Assembly (NCBI GenBank): GCA_019843655.1
Contig: JACDQD010000004.1
Span: 10,416,001 to 10,480,000, forward strand
Direction: 5' to 3'
Length of the DNA: 64,000 nt
Origin: Lethocerus indicus
Lineage: Eukaryota > Arthropoda > Insecta > Hemiptera > Belostomatidae
Positions 12,771-23,673 of this stretch are shown here, one piece after another (positions within the stretch are counted from its first letter, which is position 1; every line of letters begins with the position of its first letter). Below the pieces are notes generated by a model, which saw only the letters and a program-made list of their open reading frames with translations, had not been told where the DNA came from and searched no databases. Position numbers and translations under genes: made by a program.

Positions 12771-13383
12771 AGTGAGTTAAAGAGCCAACGCTTACAGCTT
12801 AATTATCAGTGAGAATAGCGCGGATTTTCTTTTTGATCGAGATATTTAAAAGAAAGTCCTCGTTTTATGTATACAGAATATATCTTTTAAGCCTTGTCTC
12901 AGGTAATAACTACTGCCACCTTTCGGAGAGTCTTTGCGCGAATCCGATTTGAATGTTTGCAAGATGATTATTTAGTTCTTTGATTAACTCCCTTTAGCTT
13001 GAAATATGTAGAAACCTCTGTACCGTTTCTCCTTCAGATGCTGGACTACCCCGGCACGATAGATAAAATAGCACACAAATTAGAATGTTTGAATAATGGA
13101 TTATAGTAAAAAGAAGGGAACAACTATTAGATTAGGTAGATGCTTCCTGGCAAAGTAGAACTAAAACTCTTTTTATTTGCCGAAAATCAGACTACACCGA
13201 ATTCAATGTGTTATCTCACATTTCAACATGTAAACATAAGTTTTAACAAGGTAAACACAATTTAAGTGTATCTCGTATATTTTTAATGATTTCTTTAAGG
13301 ATTTTTTGATGATATTTTTGAACATATTCCTATTTAATAAAGATGAAAATTCTTAAATAACTATTTGGCGGCTTATTTTTCAG

Positions 13384-13514
13384 GAGACAAACTAGCAGTG
13401 GTCCGCCGACATAGGCGAAAGAGCGACGATTTTTTCTCCTGGCAACCCAACAACAATTATCTGGTCTTTCGGAAGGTATTCATTCTTTGGACAATGTCAA
13501 ATTTAAAACAATGA
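13384..13514 (+). CDS. Alternative last coding exon of the precursor gene (175-aa form)
   Basis: It follows a strong acceptor (TATTTTTCAG) and opens in phase 1, the same phase as the donor at 11522, so it can replace exon 12703-12770. It adds GDKLAVVRRHRRKSDDFF and a longer tail to a TGA stop at 13514, giving 175 residues. The basic cluster RRHRRKS resembles the Lys-Arg-Ser sites ending exons 3-5. AATAAA words at 13551-13560, 37 bases after the stop, mark this as the likely transcript end. In contrast, exon 12703-12770 has a GTGAGT donor one base after its stop. A weaker internal donor (AAG before GTATTC, 13475) is an alternative. I expect both isoforms, but no transcript evidence is available. 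Confidence 0.58.
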
Positions 13515-13550
13515 ATAATATCCTTGTTCTATGACTATCCATATGACTAG

Positions 13551-13560
13551 AATAAATAAA
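13551..13560 (+). terminator. Polyadenylation signal of the precursor gene
   Basis: Two overlapping AATAAA hexamers lie 37 bases past the stop of the alternative last exon. Another AATAAA near 13337 could serve an unspliced transcript ending in the shorter exon. Confidence 0.6.
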
Positions 13561-13969
13561 TATATGCCTTCGTAATGCATTAGTAAATATTAAACCGAAA
13601 GATAATTATTATATTCTCCTTCACCCTTTCTTCTACGCAGATACCATGAATCTCTAATTCAAGGAATTAAAAACTAACAGGGAACAAAGAATGGTGTGCA
13701 TTATACTGGCCTAGTCCGAAATAAGAATACAAAATGATCCTCTATTGAAATACGGTTCGATAAGTAAATGCCTTTCTAATATGCATGCGTTAGAAGAATA
13801 ATATTTCGTATTCGTTTGCAAATATAAAAGAATATGAACGATAATAATATATGGGGAGTGAACCTGCACGGGTATTCAGACAGAATTTGATGATCCTTTA
13901 TGAACATGTAGACCTTTGTAGTCTCTATTTTAGGAAAAAATAGAAACAAAATATAATTTTACTCGTATT

Positions 13970-14434
13970 ATTTATCTTATTATATCAGAAAGTTGCAATT
14001 GGTCAGATTTAATTGAGTATGTATAGCGCTCTCATTCTATGAATATAAATTGTACCTTTTTATTGTCCATTATAGGAACAAAAAACGGAAACAATTTGTA
14101 GAATATAAAGTTAAACCTAGTATTTAATTTATTAAATCAGTAATTTGAACAGCAGTTTGAACGGAATATTACAGCGCCGTATTTCTTTCGGATGCACAAC
14201 CCGCATGGCAGTCTTGTATATTGAGCGTAGCATCACAGCGCCGATCTCAATCTCGCCAACGTTATCCAATGCATTAATAAAACAGTATAATTACCTCATT
14301 GTTATTCTTCAGTATACCGGATCATCTAGCGATTCCGATTGAAGCGCCTCTGGGCTAAAACTATTCCGCATTGTAAATGAGAGCTCGGCTGTGTTCAAAC
14401 ACTGCAGCGGTCGAAAAATTCCACTGGTATATCT
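13970..14434 (+). repeat. Dispersed repeat, intact copy
   Basis: This segment matches 21200-21582 and then 22503-22610 nearly continuously. Shared words include TATATCAGAAAGTTGCA, GATGCACAACCCGCATG, TTGAGCGTAGCATCACA and AGAGCTCGGCTGTG. It also shows internal near-tandem structure: a TATGAA...ATTATAGG segment near 14038 resembles one near 13900, a period of about 150 bp. No protein is encoded. It has the look of a non-autonomous element or the non-coding end of a larger transposon; the family is not identified. Confidence 0.75.
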
Positions 14435-14439
14435 ATTTG

Positions 14440-17095
14440 GCAATGAAAGTCCATGAGTTTAATTTATGAACCAGCCAACCGGCCCTGTTCTAAGCCAGTT
14501 ACATCAAATTCCTCGAGCAGTCCATTTCCTTCTATTTACTCCTGAATTGTTTCTCTTCACAACGGAAGTTCAGAGTGTCGCGGTCGGGTGTGGCGACATA
14601 ACACCTTTAATGTAATTATTATGCCTTATTCAGGGACATTTTGGGAGACTACTTACAGTGTGTACTTTCAAATAATTCACTTTAACCGTCCGTCTTCCCC
14701 CTTCCTTCTGGGCTCCCCTGGCGCGACTGAAACTCGGTTATCCCGCCCATACAATTTGGCACCGACCCTCCCAACACCAGTCCTAAACTAATTCGACACT
14801 TACCACCTCCCAAACCTCCATTACCGGAATGTAGGTAATGCCGCCGAATAATTTTTAATGGACCCTTAAAGAAAAAGGGAAGAAAAAAAGGATCGTCTCT
14901 GTTATGTTTATAATATCCTTCAAGGAGATAACAGTGGACCCCTAAAGCGTGTTTTAGACTGCAAGCGTTCCAAGGTTTAATTTTATTGTAAAGAAAATTT
15001 GTCAATTATTGTAAGATATTAGTATAAAAATTATATACGAAATAGTTGTTACGGCTATAATAGCATAGCGTCTAACGAAAAGGAAAAAACGAGTGTATAT
15101 ATTTTTGAAGTATCGCATAAATTTATAGAAACCCAAATTGTTGTAAATATTGTGTAAGCACGTAAGCGCGCAAAACATAAGAACGAAGTTAAGCAGTGCA
15201 TAATTTACCGTAGATCACCAATACGACGGTCGCATGAAAATTATACCCTCGATGAAATCAATATTTGAATTTCCAGACTCTAGAAGATCGACTTTTCCGT
15301 GGCACTCTCTTCATATGTTTTTGGAACGATTGGGGTGTCCAGAGCCAGTCTCGGGGGGAGGCCCATCACCATTTTATTGGCCCATTAAACAGCCCCGGCC
15401 CGGGCTACGGTAAAACGCTTCCCTGGATATTGACGATCGGTTTTATTGTCGTTATACCCCCGGCCGCTACCCGCGCCAGGGGCCGGAGGTGCGCACATTT
15501 TTACATTATTTCACTCTCAGCTCGCCGATTTGATACCATCCGCCTTAATCCACCGGTGTTTCGGCTTTTCGCTATCTTCGTTCGGTTACCAATGTGTCGT
15601 TAGTAGACGTCAATGTATCGCTATTATTTTCATGGCCCAATTTGCAGGAATATGTATTCGTTTGGGGAAGTATTGAGAGTGCATTGAGAGGGAGAGCATA
15701 GGACAGCGCGATGGAAGCGCGGCGGTCAACTCAGTAACTCGCTCAAACGCAGACGTCGAATGTGCGAAAACTATAACGGAAGGCCCCTCAAACAGCCGCA
15801 CCATTTCACATCCTGACTTCTAATCCACTGCTGGAGGATAACCAAGAATAATGTCAGCATTCGTACCACCAAATTGGAATTCGTATATATTTTAATTTCA
15901 TAAACTTATTATTTGCAATAATTAATATTCTTAGTGGCCGAAAAGTCGTTGAAACGGAAAATTTCCTGTCCATCCTGGAATTGTTTCCAAGAAGCAACGA
16001 TTGATTTTATGCGAGAACAGAGCTGGCCTGTTAGTTTAGGGCTGGAGTCTCGGAGCACGGTCTGTATGACTGACGTCTGACGGTTGGGTAATTATACATA
16101 ATTAGATGGTGTTATGCTGATGAGGGGTGTGATGGGGGCGTCATCCCCACCGCTAATTGTCAAGATCCCCGGGTCCACGCCCGACCTCCCAACGCCCAAA
16201 TCAGCCCCAATCATCCCGTCGTTCATTTGACCGATTCTCCGGCTTTCAATTATAACCGAGTAAACCGGTTCCACGGTTGAGCGTCACACGCTCATTAGGG
16301 CAGGCTTACTGCACCAATTTTACCTATATCCCCAATCCCACCCCCCAATCTAACTATTTATCTATCTATACATCTATTTGTATACATATATTTAGGAAAC
16401 CCGTTTTGTGTGCCACGAGGATTTGAAATGCTATTATATTATTCTTGCAATATTCTGTCTCTACACACTTGTGCATCTGTCAATATAAGAACTCTTTCGC
16501 GGGTAGGGATTTATTTACCCAGTGGTTTTTCTCCTCGTATAAACATTTAAAGGGAGAATTATTTGTTTATATTTCTGAGTGAAGTGTTTCTACTTTTATG
16601 TTTCTATTCTTGGAGCTCAACGGTATTTAATTCTTGGACACAACTCAGTGGAAAGGGGAACTATTTCAAGCGTCTGAGAACAATCGTGAAGAGATGTTTG
16701 GGCGATTCGCTGAGGAATGTATTGCTCGAAGGGAGTGAATGGGTTGAAGGTTAATACAGTTGTATGTAGGCTAATGGGTAAAGTTGTACAGGTACTGGGC
16801 GGACGGGGCTTTCACCGCTAGGGGCTTTTCACAAAACTCCGCCACATCGTCCCAACTTTCAAGTTTCAACTGTAGCGCATCCGGTCTTGGAATCCCGGCT
16901 GAACTTTGGCTTTGGTTGAAATTATTATGTAAGAATTAATTGGTACAATTCCTGTTCGATTATATAAACTTAATAAAATAATGAAAATGATGAGATATTA
17001 ATATTTTACTTGACGATTCTACTAACTAGATGGAATGGCCAATGCCATTTCATTGATTTAACCGTTTGAAAAAATTAATTAAAAGCAGCATTATC

Positions 17096-17098
<3 letters not shown>
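14440..17098. other. Non-coding region with GC-rich blocks
   Basis: No gene is supported. AT-rich sequence alternates with GC/CpG-richer blocks, mainly 14660-14830, 15270-15830 and 16020-16360. The middle block includes runs such as GGCCCATTAAAC and CCCCGGCCCGGGC. These resemble insect conserved non-coding elements, but conservation cannot be assessed here. Confidence 0.35.

Positions 17099-17158
<60 letters not shown>
17099..17158. repeat. (AT)n microsatellite
   Basis: About 30 TA units, the longest such run in the window. Confidence 0.97.
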
Positions 17159-17161
<3 letters not shown>

Positions 17162-18843
17162 TAATATATACATTATTATGTATGTATACATAAATTTCCT
17201 TATTCTGTATCCCGTAATCATGACTTGAGCTGGTTGATATTATGAATCGGACGTAATTCAATCCAATCTAAACTAACTTATATATACTAACCATGCGTAA
17301 ATCAACCTCACCAAACAACGGGGAGAATCATAAACAAGGCTAAAAGAGATATACGGCTACAAATACGGGAAGGAGATCGGCTCATCGATCCATTCATAAC
17401 CCCCTCAGTTCGTCCACATTTTTCTCACTTGCACATTAAACAATACCTAAATGTATAATTTATAAATATTATATTAAAATAAGCTCAAGGATCCAATCCT
17501 AATTATGTTCCAATCATTTTCAAATATGTCAATACAATTCCGAGTAAATATCAGAACGGCTTTTTAAAATCCTGATCTCAATTACCTGCGATTAGTGAGC
17601 ACCCTATTCCTGCCCCACCACTTGGATGCGTTGGCGTTTAAATATTATTAGCAAATAAGTGAAATTGTCTACGTTATTCCTGCTTAATTGAGTATATATG
17701 ATTATTTCCGTACAGTTTCAGTAGGTGTCTTGGAAATGCAGTGGAACTCCGAAGTCCGGGAGTTTTATTTATCGACACAAATTGGTATTAATTGATCAGA
17801 CATCTGTTCTCCGGATGCGATTTACGAGCCAAGTTCTAACAGCTGTTCGAGTTTAAATTAGCGCGTAAATTAAGGAATTCCAAATGGAATTGTTCGTTTC
17901 ACGTCACTATGCATTTACAGTTTCATTTGTTGAAGTTGGAGTTGATTTAAAAGCAAATTAGAACTAGGGAAATTACCATTAGGTAATCTTGCTCTCCGTT
18001 GATTTTCCTTGTTTTATCTTGAAATCAATCGTTGCCATATGCCAGTGCCTAATTGATCCATAATTTAATATAACTCAAACGGAATGTGCACGAGTCGGAA
18101 CATTCATCATTAACAACCCAATCAGGAGAGATTCTTACCGAATTGAATAAATTTGGTCTGGAGAAAGCTGGTTTATAGGACGAAACTAACAATACAACGA
18201 GAATTACTGGTTCCATTGTGTTTATTTATAAAAACGAAATATTTATTTTACATGGTTATATTAATTAGGCAATTAATATGAACCGAGTTCGTATCCGTTT
18301 ATAAGGTCATCCTTTATAAGATTATCCATATGAATAAGGCACCTAGTTAGGGGTCTAATTAAATACTGGACGGCTTTGAGAGTACATTTAAACTTTATCA
18401 ATAGTCTTAACGCGGTCGGCTTAAGAGGAACATTACTCAAATAATATTTCTACCTTGTACACAAGACTGAATGAACCAGTTCATAACACTCATTACAAAT
18501 AATTGTCAGTCGTTTAACTGTAGTGTGGGAATATAATTATTCTCTTCAAGGGAACAGTTGTGTATGTAGGATTTTTAAGGACATGGTATTCGAATATCCG
18601 GGTTATTTCAGGTTCCTCGTACCTCTTATTTCAGTGCTCAGTTATCGTACCCGCTTTTGCGCTTAAGTTTCTCCGAGTAGCTCGGAATTTGTACATCAAA
18701 ACCGGATAATCAGGCTTAGATCTAGCTGTAGCCAGAGTATCCCACAAAAAGAAATATCTCGTTTCTTCGAACGTCGCCCGTTTAAATTGATCCCCCCTGT
18801 ATGAAATTTCGATCATACATAAAGGAAATCGGTGGGGCGAATT

Positions 18844-18884
18844 ATTAATCCTGTCGTTGTTCTGAGAAAGACGGCAGGATTAAT
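18844..18884. promoter_or_regulatory. Palindromic pair of TAATCC homeodomain sites
   Basis: ATTAATCCTGTCGT (18844-18857) and ACGGCAGGATTAAT (18871-18884) form an inverted repeat with 13 of 14 complementary positions and a 13-base spacer. TAATCC is the core recognised by bicoid/Otx/Pitx-class (K50) homeodomains, so two facing sites are predicted. The stem is too short to suggest a microRNA precursor. Function is inferred only. Confidence 0.45.
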
Positions 18885-19188
18885 GGGAAGCTGGGCCGTG
18901 CCGGGTTGGTTGTTGGGGGTGCTGGAGAGGGGGGGGGGCTTGCGGGTGCGAAATTAGCCATCAGGTGGCACAATGCAAATCCAATCGTTATAGGATTCAT
19001 CCAATTAGGGCGCGCACCCTCCAGTTCACCGCGGGGATAAATTACCGGCAGCTAGCCTCGCCTCTGAATATCTGAGCGGCCTCCCGCCGTGCCAGGGTGA
19101 ACCGCCCTAAATGAGTGATCTTGTTAGGCCCTGGCCGATGTGAGCACCGGATCCGTTTCCGGCCTCCCGAGCGTCAATCTCCGGTTAT

Positions 19189-19221
19189 TGCCAATCAACC
19201 CGGTTCTCGGTGCCAATCAAC
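19189..19221 (+). promoter_or_regulatory. Direct repeat of TGCCAATCAAC
   Basis: The 11-base word occurs at 19189-19199 and 19211-19221, start to start 22 bp, about two helical turns. It includes CCAAT, and both copies are on the same face if bound. It lies in the GC-rich block that also holds the TAATCC palindrome. Confidence 0.35.
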
Positions 19222-20802
19222 TTCTACACGCGGTAAGCGACACACAGTTCCGCCATTCAATACTTTCAGTTTACTCTATTGAAAGGATTTACGACCATCT
19301 GCCTCTCTAACTGTCTTATCTCCGCTCGTCGTTCCGCTTTACATATACGAATGTTAGCGAAGCTATTCCAGCACAAAAAGAAAACCATTGAACGGAGACA
19401 GAGGATCGCAAAAGCTATTGATCCGCAGTTTAATCAAACTTATATATATCCGGGACACTACATTGGCTACTCCCCGTCGAGAACGAGATGCGTAGGTGCC
19501 TGTTTAATTTATTGACTATGGCGGTAAACCAAACCCGATCTATTGTTGCGTGGGACCCAAGAGTGACGACCAGGAGACTAGACACTAAGATCCGGTGAAG
19601 GATGAAGATCGAAAGACTCGGAAGTTCGTTGACCATCTAATAGATATTTAAAATTATAAAGGGACCACTTTCCGTTTCAGGTCGAAGCCCGGGAATTAAA
19701 AAATCCTGATAAAATAGCTAGCGTGCGTTAATTGTTTTATATTTTTTTAGTGACGATGACACTATCTCTTGCATCAAAACATGTACAGAATTCCGGATAT
19801 CATGAATCATTCGAAATCGCGCTGTGCGAGTTGTCCGGAGCAGATGGGCAGGATTTGCTCGACAGATTTGCCACCAGGTGGTGAGGATAAAGGTGTAGTA
19901 ATAAAAGTGGGTCTCCTTTCGGTGTCGCACTAGTATATGGGGCGGCGTTCACAAAGTTGTGCTCGGATCTGGCCTTTGACGGCCCAACTTGATGCTTCAC
20001 AACAACTTAGCCAACAACACTGGCCGGTTCTCTCTCCACCGTTCAACTTGGCGTTAACTCCCCAAGGTGCCCTCTTAGCTATATCTACACTTAACTAACT
20101 AACTAACTCGGTCCCCCTTCAGTCTCAGACCGACTGGGGGCCCCTCTCTATCCCATAATACCGGTGCAGGCGGTGTTTGCAATTAATTCAGCTAGATTTA
20201 TAAATCCCTCAATTAAATTAAATGTCGGAGTACGACTATCTATTCCCTGGTAATTCTAAAAGATCTGGTGTTCAGATACCACAGTTTGTCTGGTCCTTTG
20301 TCAGTATACTATGTATTAATGCACGACATAAAAACATAAAATTAACAGTATTAACCAAGAGCCTATTTCATAACTATTTCATTTTAGTAATAAATTCGTC
20401 AAATTATGTAAAATATTTTTATCATGATGCAAGTATGAATGCAATCGAAGCTACAGCTGGTTTCTATTGGACAGCATATTGAATGTAAATTGTGTCACAC
20501 AAAAATTGGAAAGAAGAAAGCGTCAGTTATGTTGTAGCAACGGCAAGCGAACAGTTTTGTGACCATCTTCCCTGCTCTCCTTAACAACCCTGTGTCAGTA
20601 TTTTTTGACAAACAGAGCATAATGGATTACGCTTCAAATGACGTTTATCGGAGGTAAACAGGTAAGAATGGGAAACTTTATGCCGAATTTTACGGTTCAA
20701 GGGCAAGTTTATCACAGCATGGGAAGTTTGTTACCTTCACCTAGGACGGAAATTAGGTCCCATTCCTGTCGTAAATCCCTAGGTAGTCAGTAAAATTGTT
20801 GC

Positions 20803-21132
20803 ATGATTACAACCCTTACATATGAAATTTTAAAAGAGCAGTGGGAAACGTTCCTGAAGGACAGGAGTTTGCATTTAAGGCGTGTGATTCATCCAGAGGG
20901 AAAACCTGCAGTTGGACATGGGGATCGATATATAATGGCTCCACTAACAAGCGAAGTGCCTTTGGTAATTACGGGGCAGGAGTTTGAAAAGCGAGACATA
21001 ATTCACAGGGAAGACACTAAATTGTCTAGGATCAGGAAAGCAAATCGCGCTTACGACGCTCTCCATTACTCTCTTATGTTATGTTTGTCTTGCCGTGAGA
21101 AGGTGGAAACTGCATCAGCATCTCCCACTTGA
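20803..21132 (+). pseudogene. Helitron helicase-like domain fragment
   Basis: The 109-codon open stretch matches the signature of the Helitron-like N-terminal domain of Rep/helicase transposases. It has a Tyr/Met-Ala-Pro-x-x-x-Glu-Val segment (YIMAPLTSEVP), then RDIIHREDTKLSRI, then AYDALHYSLM; the family pattern is roughly APT.sEVA, rDI, L.rI, YDaLqYpL. The intact polyprotein exceeds 1000 residues, so this is a small relic. Similarity fades after YSLM and is probably shifted in frame, since a neighbouring frame stays open. It abuts the repeat copy at 21200, which may belong to the same element. It is not a host gene. Confidence 0.72.
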
Positions 21133-21199
21133 GCAAAATTACAAATTCACTCTTACGAATATCTCTCAGGCTATATCTCTCACAGAACAATATCTATTT

Positions 21200-22610
21200 T
21201 TATTTTATTATATCAGAAAGTTGCATAAAGTCAGTTTTATACATACTGAGGGCTGTCAGTGCATAAGGGCTGTCATTTTATGAATATTAATTATACCTTT
21301 TTATTGTCGATTATAGGAAGAAAAAACGGAAACAACTTGTGGAATATAAAGTTAAATATATTAGTATTAGTATTTCATTTAATAAATCAGTAATTCGTGG
21401 AAGATCAGTTTGAACGGAATATTACAGTGCCGTATTCCTTTCTGATGCACAACCCGCATGACAGTTTTGTATATTGAGCGTAGCATCACACAGCGCCGTT
21501 CTCAATGTCACCAACGTTATCCATGCATTAATAAAACAGTATAATTACCTCATTGTTATTTTTGAGAATACCGGTTCATCTAATATTTCTTTTAAATAAT
21601 ATCCGTATAAAATAATGTAAATTATCCTTAATAAATTCTATTTTAATTTTTGACTAAATGTTTTGAGTATACACTGGTACAGTTTATTTCGATTATTGCA
21701 CATAATAGCTGTCATAATGATCTTTATTCGATAGCTGTATCTAAAACTCGTATGTGTGTACACATAACGTCTAAATTCGTGTACATCAGGTGTGTCAAAC
21801 TATCCCTGCCCTGTCATTCAAATTTTCAGAGTACAGTAATTATAATTTAGCCTAATTATTTTACCTGTAATTGTTATATCAATATTTTTATCTAAAAATG
21901 ATATATTCAACGTATTTATGAAAGTAATTAATTTGCTTTCCCGGAAAACTACCAGCGTTTACCCCCTACCAGTTTTTCAATATCTGGTAGCAAAGACAGA
22001 GAACATACAATTTTCAGTATGTCTGATAGATGTTTATCTGTCAATAGCGGTTGCTTCCCCGGCTGTTTTCCCCATCTCCCGTTTACTTTAACATTTCATT
22101 TCTGGACAACCTGCAGGCCGCCAGTTTGACACGCCTACATATATTATATAACATGTACATTTTATAAAAATGTTGGAAAGTAGTACATATGGTAGAATGA
22201 TATCAACTATCATATATTCAAAGGGCCAATGTACAAAGTAGTCACTGTTAAATTGTGAATAACTGTAGTTCTACTAAGTTCATTTCGTTTATTTGCATGT
22301 AAGAGTGAAAAAGGTCATTTGCGAAACGAGTTCAGGAAGAAATATAATAAATTTTTCGAATTTGAAGAATAGACATTTCCATCAGATTTTCTACACGTTC
22401 ACAGAGAATAATCCGAAAAGGGATAGAATTCAAGCGCGATACAAGCGAGCAATAATATATTCCGAAGTTGTATCTCAATCCGGGGCGCCGGCACCGTTCA
22501 TAGCGCTGATCGAAGCGCGGCTGGGCTAAAACTATTTTGCATTGCAAATGAGAGCTCGGCTGTGTCCAAACACTTTGTATCGGTCGAGCGAAAAATCCAC
22601 TGGTATATCC
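21200..22610 (+). repeat. Dispersed repeat, second copy, interrupted
   Basis: The left part (21200-21582) and right part (22503-22610) match the continuous copy at 13970-14434. They are separated here by about 920 bp that is absent from the other copy. The break falls after CATCTA in the left part and before AGCG in the right part. Similar words, GGTTCAT and CGTTCAT, flank the interruption and may be a degenerate target duplication. The interrupting DNA contains a hAT-like MITE. Confidence 0.7.
21787..22137. mobile_element. Non-autonomous hAT-like MITE, about 350 bp
   Basis: The left end CAGGTGTGTCAAACT (21787-21801) and right end AGTTTGACACGCCTA (22123-22137) are terminal inverted repeats sharing GTGTCAAACT. 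CAG-rich ends with GTGTCAAACT are a well-known hAT superfamily terminus. No transposase is present. TACAT occurs next to both ends, but a clean 8-bp hAT duplication is not seen, so the exact boundaries are approximate. Confidence 0.6.
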
Positions 22611-23629
22611 GGGCCAGAAGGGGATCAGGAGCGAGGTAGAAAATTGGAACATCCACTCAGATCGACACACGCTGACACCTGTTCATAGTTTGTCCGAAGC
22701 ACACGATTAACATCGCGTTTCTCTCAATTCATTGTGTCAAGCTAGGAAAGTCACTAGCCGGAGTGGAGTGGATGTGACCGATATGAACGATGGCAGCCAA
22801 ATATGGCTGTATGCCGCAAATATGAAAGTGATTTATTGCATCGGACTTATTCAGCTAAAATTAACCAAACGAACATTCGCAAGAGGGAACCAACCACAAG
22901 AGCTAGTCCACTATGACAAGATTTAGTCTCCATGCAATGTGAGAGCGAATTTTGCTACTAAACATTTAATACCAACCATCGATTTAATAATGCGTGCTAC
23001 ACACGTTTTTCAATAATGTAATATTCCTGTCAGTTTTCGGAACTAGAAAATAAACAAACTATAATGCGTTTTGTACCTGTTCTCCGCAAGGAAACCCCGT
23101 TAATAAATGCGATCTTTAGCTTAAAGTTTTTCTTAGTGGAATGACTACCTCTACCTCTCTTCCTAATCTTACTATATTACCAACTCTCGTTAATCACTTT
23201 ATCGGGGACTGGATATTGTCACCAGTGGGTGATTTCTTCATCACGTGAACGATAAAGGGGACAATAGATAAATCAATTGCACCCATAACATGTAATTAGG
23301 TTGATTGTGGAATGAAAAAAGTTAAAATAAAGGGACTGGATTGGTTAATCGCAATTTGTGGACACAACGTTGGAATTTCAGGCATTAAACGACGCTTTTA
23401 ACGTCGCTCGGGTGTCACACTGATGGGTAAAAAGTAGTAAAATATGGAAGGGTTGTTAGATGGTGTGGATTGAATGACAGGGTAAGGTTGTCAAGTTGTT
23501 GATTGAATCGATGAACTGGGTTGAGGGGTGAGGGACGGTGCGGAGGTGGATTCGTATAGGGTGGTTTCTCGAAGGGGCTCTCCCACTACATCCATCATTC
23601 CCTCGATCTTCCCTGTCCCACCCTTAACC

Positions 23630-23632
<3 letters not shown>

Positions 23633-23671
<39 letters not shown>
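23633..23671. repeat. (AT)n microsatellite
   Basis: About 19 TA units in gene-free sequence. Confidence 0.97.

Positions 23672-23673
<2 letters not shown>

Larger units (their letters stand above)
17160..20800. other. Gene-free region with a GC-rich regulatory-like block
   Basis: No coding exon is supported. The block at 18830-19260 is markedly GC/CpG-richer than its surroundings and contains a TAATCC palindrome and a repeated CCAAT-containing word, annotated separately. A second GC-richer stretch at 19960-20170 contains a short (AACT)n run near 20090. The rest is AT-rich with nothing recognisable. Confidence 0.35.
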
